NCBI GenBank assembly: GCA_025403435.1 | Contig: CM046338.1 | Span: 17,235,316 to 17,299,315 of the forward strand | DNA length: 64,000 bases | DNA from: Artocarpus heterophyllus | Lineage: Eukaryota > Streptophyta > Magnoliopsida > Rosales > Moraceae | Direction: 5' to 3' | In this document: positions 38,292-49,595 of the stretch, in pieces | Layout: every line of letters starts with the position of its first letter | Numbering within the stretch: the stretch's first letter is position 1 | The notes under the pieces: generated by a model | Seen by the model: the letters and a program-made list of their open reading frames with translations, nothing else | The model's database searches: none | Told to the model about the DNA's origin: nothing | Program-made: the position numbers and the translations under genes

Positions 38292-40267
38292 TGTAACGCC
38301 CCTATATGGGGATTAACAGTTTTTAATGAGATAAAATAAAAATAAATAATAAAAGTAAAACCTTAAAAATAAAATTTGCCCGGGACTTAAATGAAAACTC
38401 TCAACTCAAAAATAAAAATATAAACGACAAATAAACCACAGTTTTAATGTAGCACCTTTAATTTAATAATATAAACTGTTGTCATCATCATTTTAACCCT
38501 CAACACATTATAATACAGTCACAGAAAGTAACAATTGATGCTTACATTATCATGAAGAACATTCTCAACGATTGAAGCAGTCCCAATGTAATATAGCTAC
38601 ATCACTTCCTCAACTATATTTCTCGTAGCCACCTCACACTTAGTGAGTCCTGAAAAGATATAAACATAAGGGAATGAGCAACACTATGCTCAGTAGAGAA
38701 AGCCATTACTCACCTTTAGGTTTTTATCATTACCACATTAAAATCTGCATGGTTAGTAAGTCACATCATATTCCAGATTATGAGGTTTATTATGATCACA
38801 TCTTATGGATACCGTAGTTAATCATTACCAAGTGTCATAATTACACATTTATACAAATATTACCAATCATCATTGTTCCTAGGTATCCATGTTAAATTGA
38901 GTATCACTCAACTCATCGAAACCCAAATGGGCGCACTTGATCACCCTATAAACATTCCAAGGGTGTTCCGGTGAGGGGACATCAAGCCCCGAGTCCTCAC
39001 CAAATCGATTCCTGTACAGTGTGTTCTGGGACTTTCAACCCAAGGAAGCGTCATCGCCTTCCCCCTATTTTACCTTTTAGGGTATTCATGCCCAAGGACG
39101 TAACCGTCGCCCTCTTCATGTCTCACAATTTCTCTATATTGAATCATTATCAATAGAGTTAGTTTTCCTAACCATGCTTCTCAATTTATAACATGTGTCA
39201 ATTCATTATGTTCCTCGCCGTACAATACAAGACGAGTCCATGTCATAGTTTCATATGTGATAATCATATAATATCAGTTCAACATAGATATATATATATA
39301 TTGCGGCAAAACAATCAATTTTAATTCTATAAAAACCTCACAAAAGATGAGTAATAGAATCCCTACCTTTTAAGCTTATCAACAGTCTCTTAATCCTGGA
39401 ATCAATTAACGTTAGCTCCATACTCCCTTGATCCTAAGGCGTGCATAAGGACAATTAAAACTAAAGCACAACATACAACTACATTCATAAAATTTATTTT
39501 AATTTAATCTTAGAATTTCAAGAAATAACCACTGCCCATAGAGGTATTATAAAGTTTAACAATATAAATTTTCTGTCTAGGGCATATACACTTAGACTTC
39601 ATACATATGCTCCAAAATAGCAACAAACATATACTTAGGTTTAAGAACGCAAATTTGAATAATCCTTTAGTATAAAAGAAAATTTATAAATGAAAGACTA
39701 AATTTGTTCATAAGATTCTAACCTCGGATTATGGTTAGTTGGAAGCTTGAAATGGCTTTCAAAACAGGTTCCTTTACTTCGGTATGACTGAAATTCTTGC
39801 TCAAATGGAGGTGATGGTGGCTGATTTTTATGGCTGCCTTGAAGAAGTTCTCTAAGTATTTTGCTTCAGCAAAGAAATGAGAAGAAGAGTGTGGGAACCG
39901 TGGAAGAGAAAGGAAGAAAAGATGAAGTCTTTGAAAGAAGTGATAGAAACAATTATAGAGGAGACATGTTGAAGCATGTCACGGAGGAAATAAAGAAAAT
40001 GAGGGTCAAGAGTAGTTGGAAAAGATATCCTTATGTCTCATCTAAAGACTTTAACACACATAATGCCAATATGACATTTTTGAGATTTATTAGAAGTTCT
40101 AAGGCTTTTTAGTAATCATACTAAATAAATATAGGAGAATTTTAGAAAACTTAAAAATAGATAAAAATAAATATTATAAAATAAATTTAAATGAAGCAAT
40201 TTTTTTTTATACACTAAAAATTAATTTAATTACCTCAATACCCGTTAGGAGAATAACGGGTGTCACA
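38292..40267 (-). repeat. Inner element LTR (left)
   Basis: Starts TGTAACGCCCC and ends GGTGTCACA on the + strand, 1,976 bp. Confidence 0.94.
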
Positions 40268-40284
40268 GCTCTACCCCCCTAAAG
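40268..40284 (-). other. Polypurine tract of inner element
   Basis: The + strand GCTCTACCCCCCTAAAG abuts the left LTR. It is the plus-strand primer in element sense. Confidence 0.75.
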
Positions 40285-41221
40285 AAATTTCGTCCTCGAA
40301 ATTTCAATTCTAGTAATACTAGTAAAAATTATGATTCCACTATGATTCCAATTCTGAGTCTAAACCGTTAATGTTGTTTGTCCTCCAAATTTAAGTTATC
40401 GTATCTCCACTTATTTACTTGCATAATAAATCTTACTCCTAAATCCCTCAATGAGAGTATTTCTGACAAGTTTCAACTTATAACACCGTATAATAGTCTA
40501 AGAATCTGATCAGGCATACATATTGACCATATCATGATTCCAGTCCTTCATTGTCCATGGACTGTGATTTACAATCACATTTAAGGAGATTGCCAGAGAA
40601 ATTTTATATACTTCATCTTTAGGTTCCTTTTCCTTTTTGAGTAAGGAAAAGTCAAATATATTTGATTTCATACCTCAACTAATAAACTAAAACATAATCA
40701 TAAAACATATATCACAAACACTTTTATTCAAAACTATACATTAAACTTACTCATAGAGATATTAAACGGAATCTCAGAGTTGCAAACATACCCGACATAT
40801 TTTTCATTAAACAGCTATCCTCATGACACAAACATTCAATCCAAATAATATACTCATATTTCATATGGAATATCCCCATAACTGACTCTGGTACTTCCAC
40901 ATAATATTAACAGAATATTACACATTACAAACATAATACGGATACGTTTCGAGAGTACAAGGCACTCCGTATACCAGCTATCCATATCATGCATGCTTAG
41001 AGGATACAAAAACATCGATAAACAAAAGATCGGACCTTAAGAAGGATGCGTTTCGAGAGCATCAAGTACTCCGTATCCAGCCATCCCGGCATTAGGCTCA
41101 ATGAATCTAAAAGATTTAACAACGACGTACCACAAGAAACACAGAATACAAGGCAAACGGTTATTCGTAACACACGAAATACGGACACACATGCCTACAT
41201 GCCAAAGATAAAACAAAAAGA

Positions 41222-41911
41222 TTACAGATGGAGATTCAAATCAATTGGCCGCTCCCGGCTTTCCCTTTCCCATTCAAGCTTGGATGTTGCAGTGTCGGAT
41301 TCTGGATGTATGATTTGCATTTTATCTATCAATTCCTCAGCTGTTGAAGCAGTGACAAAGATTTGTCTCTCCGATTCTGTAGTGATGTTTTCTTCCACAG
41401 CGTAATCTAGAAATTTCAAAAGACCGTCATAAAAACCCTTTACGTTCAGCAGTCCCAAAGGTTTGGAATAAAAGCCCAACAATTGCCCACAAGCAACTAT
41501 AAATATTTCCTCAAGAGTACCTAGACCACCAGGTAATGCTATAAAAGCATCAGAATTATAGATTATGTCTTTAAAATTTTTAGGGATACTCCTGACTCCT
41601 TCTCCCTTACCTATGGCTTCCTTACAAAGGTTTCCTTCAACTGGAATATGAGGCCAAATTCTTACATCAGTAGCGTCGCTAGACCTAGCTGCTAGTGCCA
41701 TATTTACCATCATTTTTATACTACCACCCCCATAGATTATGTTAATCTTCTTGCGTGCTAGGACTTGCCCTAAGTGATTTGCAGCTTCTAAATAAGCTTT
41801 ATCTTTTCCAAGGCTGGAACCACAAAAGACACAGACATTCTTTATTTTCTTCGTGGACTGGGAGGTAGACATATTTGGTTTATAGAAGTGGTTGCTTAAT
41901 GTCTGCTCCAC
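41222..41911 (-). CDS. LOG-like (cytokinin-activating phosphoribohydrolase family) ORF inside retroelement
   Basis: A 229-codon ORF, intronless, with the LOG/lysine-decarboxylase-like fold signature. The N-terminus reads VCVFCGSSLGKDKAYLEAA (residues 27-45), followed by YGGGSI (60-65) and SDAFIALPGGLGTLEE (120-135), then a C-terminal helix region. LOG enzymes release active cytokinin bases from nucleoside 5'-monophosphates in the cytosol. Plant LOG genes have several introns, so this uninterrupted copy was probably captured through RNA. The likely start may be Met14 (MSTSQSTKKIK). Differences from active LOGs are PGGL for PGGY, GGGSIKMMV for GGGSxGLMG, and no Arg-Lys pair in the loop before DAFIALPGG (SIPKNFKDII instead), so activity is doubtful. 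The source gene or its current role cannot be told from this window. Confidence 0.85.
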   Translation of the reverse strand: MEQTLSNHFYKPNMSTSQSTKKIKNVCVFCGSSLGKDKAYLEAANHLGQVLARKKINIIYGGGSIKMMVNMALAARSSDATDVRIWPHIPVEGNLCKEAIGKGEGVRSIPKNFKDIIYNSDAFIALPGGLGTLEEIFIVACGQLLGFYSKPLGLLNVKGFYDGLLKFLDYAVEENITTESERQIFVTASTAEELIDKMQIIHPESDTATSKLEWERESRERPIDLNLHL

Positions 41912-42515
41912 TTAGACTTCGGGTTCTACATGAGTTTTTAAAGATGAGAAATATACAAAAAGGGCTAAAGAGATAGACGAGTAGGTAATGAAAAGGTAAT
42001 CCAAAGATTTAAACAAAATCTTGTGCGGATAAGAAAGTAAGATAAGGTGATTGATAGTTTACAGAAAATCTGATTCACTTTTTGAAAAAGATTAGACTCT
42101 AATTGTATAACTTTTGACAATTGAGAACAATTCGACAGAAGACCCTCATGACACAACTGTAGACTTTTTGACAAATATACACCAAGTCTAGAAATTTAAT
42201 ATAAACGACAAATACTGTAGAACTTTTGAAATTTGAGACACAAATCTTGAAATATCTGGATAAGCTTTTCAAAATTCAAACATATTACTGTACCGTATGT
42301 AACGTGTCTGATAAGATAATATATTTTATTATATATATATTTAAGAAAATCATAAATTAAATAAGATATTAACACTTACTGTATCAATCTAATAATCACA
42401 ATTATTTCAAACACAAAAGCAAATATTCTGAGTAAAAGAAAAACACAAACTGTTGAACATCAGCTAAAACTGCTTCAAATAAGTAAAGACTAAATAACCT
42501 TTATAGAGCGATGAC

Positions 42516-43037
42516 TTATTCCCCATCCAGTTTTCTTATGGCTTGACAAACAGGATCTAGAAATACCATATTCCTGAGGCGTTGTCTTTCTGTATAAAAT
42601 TTAGGCCAGAGTTTAAAAATAGCTCCTTGAACATATCCACTAGGGTGACCGTGGAGAGGAGGATGGATGCTATCCAAGTTCTCCTTTGAAAGTCCATCCC
42701 TACAAAACCTTATTTTATCCTCTCTATTCGTAGACATATAACCAGGTGAAGTACATTTACCGTTACAATTTTGTCTTCCACATTTGTTACAAGTGACCAC
42801 GATGGCACGAGCTCTTCTTTTCATTGCACTACGACTGGTACCTGTTCCTGGTAAACCGACATCTTGACTAAAGTCACTCGGACGGATTTTCCCCTCTATT
42901 AACATTCTCACATCACAAGGGATACCAAAACGCATAAGAATCCACAACCGAGTAATTCTAGCCTTGTATTTCTTTCTGAGAATCTTTTGGGAGAGTGATG
43001 GGAAATACTTTCTCAGGTGTTGGTACTTTGGGTCCAT
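42516..43037 (-). CDS. 173-residue basic Cys-rich protein of the retroelement (inner copy)
   Basis: An open frame starting MDPKYQHLRKYF and ending RKLDGE. It has no retroviral domain. A basic stretch (SAMKRRARAIVV, about residues 70-81) is followed at once by a CX2CX4CX3C cluster (CNKCGRQNCNGKC, about 83-95), then a mixed-charge region and an aromatic KLWPKFYTERQ segment. Compared with the outer copy it differs at nine bases, of which seven are synonymous and two conservative (R/K and V/I). This suggests that the protein has been under selection. The layout of a basic patch plus a short Cys cluster recalls the cysteine-rich nucleic-acid-binding proteins of Betaflexiviridae plant viruses, but that is a resemblance judged by eye, not a proven homology. 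A host zinc-ribbon protein is the alternative. Confidence 0.7.
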   Translation of the reverse strand: MDPKYQHLRKYFPSLSQKILRKKYKARITRLWILMRFGIPCDVRMLIEGKIRPSDFSQDVGLPGTGTSRSAMKRRARAIVVTCNKCGRQNCNGKCTSPGYMSTNREDKIRFCRDGLSKENLDSIHPPLHGHPSGYVQGAIFKLWPKFYTERQRLRNMVFLDPVCQAIRKLDGE

Positions 43038-44508
43038 GATGAGATGAAAGAAGAGTAAATAGAAAGGAAAAATTAAGATAGTAAATTGCAGAATCCTAGA
43101 ATTCCTTCTTCTTTTAGAGGAAAAGAAGAATTTCTAATGAAAAAGAAGAGGATTTGCGATTTAGAGAGAAAATAACAAATTAAGAGAGAAAAAGTGAACT
43201 CGGAGAAATAAGCTCCTATGCACAGTAAACGTATATGTAAACAATGATTAAACCATTGTATATGACACGTATAGAGACCACGTGAGAGAGACAGTGTGAA
43301 TCAATCTGATTTAGGATTTGAACTAGGCCCAAATGTTCTAAGTTGAAAATGGTCAAGTTGTTTCAGGCCTTAACACATTTAGAACGAGTTAAATAACAAA
43401 CATAAAATTGAAAACCAATTTGTATGAATCTTAAACCCAATTCAAAGCCCACTATAGATAAAGTTAACTATAAACAACAAATCTAATTTAACGACAACAA
43501 GGATCTTCCTGAATGATATTTAAAATCATTTCATAACAACATAATCTTCAAGCAACTCAATTAATTTTGTTTTAATCAAAACCTTATTGAACAATGCATA
43601 CACCCATATGTTATTCCTAATACTCAACATCTATCAATGGATTCATCATCATTACTACCAAGGGTTTAGAATGCGACTAACCTTGAAATCAATACGATTT
43701 ACGTCTTTCAACGTAGACCATATCAACAAACAAAGACACTTGATGTCACTACTTAAGAACATCTACAATCTCCACAATTCTACTTATACAATATCTAATT
43801 TCCTCATATAACAAAACCTTAGGTAACCAAAAGATTCACTGATACACTTAAATACAATGTACGTAACGAAATATTCCAATTTTGAGATTCATGCATTCTA
43901 GACTTTACACAGTCTCAACAGACCAAAAGTCTAACATTTATCTCTCTCAAGATTCAATACCATGATTCCCAACTTATATCATATTCCTCAAATAAATAGA
44001 ACTTTCAAGAAAAGTTATTGACACTTATGTGCTCCATCGAATCCACACATAATCATTACTTAGGTTTGAATCAATTACGAAAAATTTGGCATATCTATGT
44101 CCAAACTTTAAAATCAATAAATCAAGCCTTATATTTCTCATTGTTTTTCACGAGACAAAAGGCTCTTAAATCCTCTTATCTATACGAATTTCTCATCGTT
44201 TATACGAATTAGATATGCTTATAGATCCAAATATTATACGAATCTCTCATAAGCAATCTACTTATAAACTCATTCCATATAATTATCATTCCCTCATAAC
44301 TATTAATACTTTCCTTCTATATAATTATTGTACTCATACAACTATTAATATTTTCATTCTATGGCCTTTCCATGTTACATCCTTCTAGACTGTATAAATC
44401 AATGTGAAGGTTCATTTTGATGATGACAATGAAAATTCAGCTTCAAAACCATCTCAAAAATATATTTTTTTAAAGTGGTGCTACACTCCCTAGGTTAACC
44501 GAACCTAG
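43038..44508 (-). other. Leader region of inner element
   Basis: About 1.5 kb between the PBS and the Cys-rich ORF in element sense. It is AT-rich and non-coding. It is aligned along its length with 48105-49576 of the outer copy but differs more often than the ORFs do. Confidence 0.6.
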
Positions 44509-44520
44509 GCTCTGATACCA
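44509..44520 (-). other. Primer-binding site of inner element
   Basis: GCTCTGATACCA on the + strand, 7 bp from the right LTR, is the initiator tRNA-Met PBS on the - strand. Directly beside it (44489-44509) CCTAGGTT and AACCTAGG form an 8-bp inverted repeat with a 5-nt loop. Confidence 0.9.
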
Positions 44521-44527
44521 AAAATTC

Positions 44528-46498
44528 TGTAACGCCCCTATATGGGGATTAACAGTTTTTAATGAGATAAAATAAAAATAAATAATAAAAGTAAAACCTT
44601 AAAAATAAAATTTGCCCGGGACTTAAATGAAAACTCTCAACTCAAAAATAAAAATATAAACGACAAATAAACCACAGTTTTAATGTAGCACCTTTAATTT
44701 AATAATATAAACTGTTGTCATCATCATTTTAACCCTCAACACATTATAATACAGTCACAGAAAGTAACAATTGATGCTTACATTATCATGAAGAACATTC
44801 TCAACGATTGAAGCAGTCCCAATGTAATATAGCTACATCACTTCATCAACTATATTTCTCGTAGCCACCTCACACTTAGTGAGTCCTGAAAAGATATAAA
44901 CATAAGGGAATGAGCAACACTATGCTCAGTAGAGAAAGCCATTACTCACCTTTAGGTTTTTATCATTACCACATTAAAATCTGCATGGTTAGTAAGTCAC
45001 ATCATATTCCAGATTATAAGGTTTATTATGATCACATCTTATGGATACCGTAATTAATCATTACCAAGTGTCATAATTACACATTTATACAAATATTACC
45101 AATCATCATTGTTCCTAGGTATCCATGTTAAATTGAGTATCACTCAACTCATCGAAACCCAAATGGGCGCACTTGATCACCCTATAAACATTCCAAGGGT
45201 GTTCCGGTGAGGGGACATCAAGCCCCGAGTCCTCACCAAATCGATTCCTGTACAGTGTGTTCTGGGACTTTCAACCCAAGGAAGCGTCATCGCCTTCCCC
45301 CTATTTTACCTTTTAGGGTATTCATGCCCAAGGACGTAACCGTCGCCCTCTTCATGTCTCACAATTTCTCTATATTGAATCATTATCAATAGAGTTAGTT
45401 TTCCTAACCATGCTTCTCAATTTATAACATGTGTCAATTCATTATGTTCCTCGCCGTACAATACAAGACGAGTCCATGTCATAGTTTCATATGTGATAAT
45501 CATATAATATCAGTTCAACATAGATATATATATATTGCGGCAAAACAATCAATTTTAATTCTATAAAAACCTCACAAAAGATGAGTAATAGAATCCCTAC
45601 CTTTTAAGCTTATCAACAGTCTCTTAATCCTGGAATCAATTAACGTTAGCTCCATACTCCCTTGATCTTAAGGCGTGCATAAGGACAATTAAAACTAAAG
45701 CACAACATACAACTACATTCATAAAATTTATTTTAATTTAATCTTAGAATTTCAAGAAATAACCACTGCCCATAGAGGTATTATAAAGTTTAACAATATA
45801 AATTTTCTGTCTAGGGCATATACACTTAGACTTCATACATATGCTCCAAAATAGCAACAAACATATACTTAGGTTTAAGAACGCAAATTTGAATAATCCT
45901 TTAGTATAAAAGAAAATTTATAAATGAAAGACTAAATTTGTTCATAAGATTCTAACCTCGGATTATGGTTAGTTGGAAGCTTGAAATGGCTTCAAACAGG
46001 TTCCTTTACTTCGGTATGACTGAAATTCTTACTCAAATGGAGGTGATGGTGGCTGATTTTTATGGCTGCCTTGAAGAAGTTCTCTAAGTATTTTGCTTCA
46101 GCAAAGAAATGAGAAGAAGAGTGTGGGAACCGTGGAAGAAAAGGAAGAAAAGATGAAGTCTTTGAAAAGAAGTGATAGAAACAATTATAGAGGAGACATG
46201 TTGAAGCATGTCACGGAGGAAATAAAGAAAATGAGGGTCAAGAGTAGTTGGAAAAGATATCCTTATGTCTCATCTAAAGACTTTAACACACATAATACCA
46301 ATATGACATTTTTGAGATTTATTAGAAGTTCTAAGGCTTTTTAGTAATCATACTAAATAAATATAGGAGAATTTTAGAAAACTTAAAAATAGATAAAAAT
46401 AAATATTATAAAATAAATTTAAATGAAGCAATTTTTTTTATACATTAAAAATTAATTTAATTACCTCAATACCCGTTAGGAGAATAACGGGTGTCACA
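44528..46498 (-). repeat. Inner element LTR (right, 5' in element sense)
   Basis: A 1,971-bp LTR ending GTGTCACA, followed by the AAAAC duplication and then the interrupted outer LOG-like ORF. Confidence 0.94.
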
Positions 46499-46503
46499 AA
46501 AAC

Positions 46504-46978
46504 CCTTTACGTTCAGCAGACCCAAAGGTTTGGAATAAAAGCCCAACAATTGCCCACAAGCAACTATAAATTTTTCCTCAAGAGTACCTAGACCACCAGG
46601 TAATGCTATAAAAGCATCGGAATTATAGATTATGTCTTTAAAATTTTTAGGGATACTCCTGACTCCTTCTCCCTTACCTATGGCTTCCTTACAAAGGTTT
46701 CCTTCAACTGGAATATGAGGCCAAATTCTTACATCAGTAGCGTCGCTAGACCTAGCTGCTAGTGCCATATTTACCATCATTTTTATACTACCACCCCCAT
46801 AGATTATGTTAATCTTCTTGCGTGCTAGGACTTGCCCTAAGTGATTTGCAGCTTCTAAATAAGCTTTATCTTTTCCAAAGCTGGAACCACAAAAGACACA
46901 GACATTCTTTATTTTCTTCGTGGACTGGGAGGTAGACATATTTGGTTTATAGAAGTGGTTGCTTAATGTCTGCTCCAC
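46504..46978 (-). pseudogene. Outer copy LOG-like ORF, N-terminal fragment
   Basis: Codons 1-160 of the LOG-like ORF of the outer element. It is interrupted after the LLNVKGF segment by the inner element. Four base differences from the inner copy over this span give two replacements (L34F and I136K) and two silent changes, so no selective constraint is evident here. The reading frame runs into the inner LTR and ends there. Confidence 0.9.
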
Positions 46979-47582
46979 TTAGACTTCGGGTTCTACATGA
47001 GATTTTAAAGATGAGAAATATACAAAAAGGGCTAAAGAGATAGACGAGTAGGTAATGAAAAGGTAATCCAAAGATTTAAACAAAATCTTGTGCGGATAAG
47101 AAAGTAAGATAAGGTGATTGATAGTTTACAGAAAATCTGATTCACTTTTTGAAAAAGATTAGACTCTAATTGTATAACTTTTGACAATTGAGAACAATTT
47201 GACAGAAGACCCTCATGACACAACTGTAGACTTTTTGACAAATATACACCAAGTCTAGAAATTTAATATAAACGACAAATACTGTAGAACTTTTGAAATT
47301 TGAGACACAAATCTTGAAATATCTGGATAAGTTTTTCAAAATTCAAACATATTACTGTACCGTATGTAACATGTCTGATAAGATAATATATTTTATTATA
47401 TATATATTTAAGAAAATCATAAATTAAATAAGATATTAACACTTACTGTATCAATCTAATAATCACAATTATTTCAAACACAAAAGCAAATATTCTGAGT
47501 AAAAGAAAAACACAAACTGTTGAACATCAGCTAAAACTGCTTCAAATAAGTAAAGACTAAATAACCTTTATAGAGCGATGAC

Positions 47583-48104
47583 TTATTCCCCATCCAATTT
47601 TCTTATGGCTTGGCAAATAGGATCTAGAAATACCATATTCCTGAGGCGTTGTCTTTCTGTATAAAATTTAGGCCAGAGTTTAAAAATAGCTCCTTGAACA
47701 TATCCACTAGGGTGACCGTGGAGAGGAGGATGGATGCTATCCAAGTTCTCCTTTGAAAGTCCATCCCTACAAAACCTTATTTTATCCTCTCTATTCGTAG
47801 ACATATAACCAGGTGAAGTACATTTACCGTTACAATTTTGTCTTCCACATTTGTTACAAGTGACCACGATGGCACGAGCTCTTCTTTTCATTGCACTACG
47901 ACTGGTACCTGTTCCTGGTAAACCGACATCTTGACTAAAGTCACTCGGACGGATCTTCCCCTCTATCAACATTCTCACATCACAAGGGATGCCAAAACGC
48001 ATAAGAATCCACAACCGAGTAATTCTAGCCTTATATTTCTTTTTGAGAATCTTTTGGGAGAGTGATGGGAAATACTTTCTCAGATGTTGGTACTTTGGGT
48101 CCAT
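47583..48104 (-). CDS. 173-residue basic Cys-rich protein of the retroelement (outer copy)
   Basis: The same length and layout as the ORF at 42516-43037, with the identical CNKCGRQNCNGKC cluster. The two amino-acid differences are R to K in the KILRKKY segment and V to I near the C-terminus. It is open although the neighbouring LOG-like ORF in this copy is broken by insertion. Confidence 0.7.
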   Translation of the reverse strand: MDPKYQHLRKYFPSLSQKILKKKYKARITRLWILMRFGIPCDVRMLIEGKIRPSDFSQDVGLPGTGTSRSAMKRRARAIVVTCNKCGRQNCNGKCTSPGYMSTNREDKIRFCRDGLSKENLDSIHPPLHGHPSGYVQGAIFKLWPKFYTERQRLRNMVFLDPICQAIRKLDGE

Positions 48105-49576
48105 GATGAGATGAAAGAAGAGTAAATAGAAAGGAAAAATTAAGATAGTAAATTGCAGAATCCTAGAATTCCTTCTTCTTTTAGAGGAAAAGAAGAATTT
48201 CTAATGAAAAAGAAGAGGATTTGCGATTTAGAGAGAAAATAACAAATTAAGAGAGAAAAAGTGAACTCGGAGAAATAAGCTCCTATGCACAGTAAACGTA
48301 TATGTAAACAATGATTAAACCACTGTATATGACACGTATAGAAACCACGTGGGAGAGACAGTGTGAATCAAACTGATTTAAGATTTGAACTAGGCCCAAA
48401 TATTCTTAGTTGAAAATGGTCAGGTTGTTTCGGGCCTTAACACATTTAGAACGAGTTAAATAACAAACATAAAATTGAAAACCAATTCGTATGAATCTTA
48501 AACCCAATTCAAAGCCCACTATAGATAAAGTTGACTATAAACAACAAATCTAATTTAACGACAACAAGGATCTTCCTGAATGATATTTAAAATCATTTCA
48601 TAACAACATAATCTTCCAGCAACTCAAATAATTTTGTTTTAATCAAAACCTTATTGAACAATGCATACACCCATATGTTATTGATAATACTCAACATCTA
48701 TCAATGGATTCATCATCATTACTACCAAGGGTTTAGAATGCGACTAACCTTGAAATCAATACAATTTACGTCTTTCAACGTAGACCATATCAATGAACAA
48801 AGACACTTGATGTTACTACTTAAGAACATCTACAATCCCCACAATTCTACTTATACCATATCGAATTTCCTCATATAACAAAACCGTAGGTAACCAAAAG
48901 ATTCACTGATACACTTAAATACAATGTACGTAACAAAATATTCCAATTTTGAGATTCATGCATTCTAGACTTTACACAGTCTCAATAGACCAAAAGTCTA
49001 ACATTTATCTCTCTCAAGATTCAATACCATGATTCCCAACTTATATCATATTCCTCAAATATATAGAACTTTTAAGAAAAGACATTGACACTTATGTGCT
49101 CCATCGAATCCACACATAATCATTACTTAGGTTTGAATCAATTACGAAAAATTTGGCATATCTATGTCAAACTTTAAAATCAATAAATCAAGCCTTATAT
49201 TTCTCATTGTTTTTCACGAGACAAAAGGCTTTTAAATCCTCTTATCTATACGAATTTCTCATCGTTTATACGAATTAGATATGCTTATAGATCCAAATAT
49301 TATACGAATCTCTCATAAGCAATCTACTTATAAACTCATTCCATATAATTATCATTCCCTCATAACTATTAATACTTTCCTTCTATATAATTATTGTACT
49401 CATATAACTATTAATATTTTCATTCTATGGCCTTTCCATGTTACATCCTTCTAGACTGTATAAATCAATGTGAAGGTTCATTTTGATGATGACAATGAAA
49501 ATTCAGCTTCAAAACCATCTCAAAAATATATATTTTTTTAAAGTGGTGCTACACTCCCTAGGTTAACCGAACCTAG

Positions 49577-49588
49577 GCTCTGATACCA
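49577..49588 (-). other. Primer-binding site of outer element
   Basis: GCTCTGATACCA on the + strand, 7 bp from the LTR at 49596. The same CCTAGGTT/AACCTAGG inverted repeat lies next to it. Confidence 0.9.
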
Positions 49589-49595
49589 AAAATTC

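Larger units (their letters stand above)
38292..46498 (-). mobile_element. Inner copy of the LOG-carrying LTR retrotransposon
   Basis: An 8,207-bp complete copy with LTRs at 38292-40267 and 44528-46498 and target duplication AAAAC (38287-38291 and 46499-46503). It inserted into the LOG-like ORF of the outer copy in the same orientation. Both internal ORFs are open. PBS and polypurine tract are present, but there is no gag-pol. The inner LTRs share variants (GGGGATTAAC and TTCTCAACGATTGAAG) not found in the outer LTRs. Confidence 0.95.
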
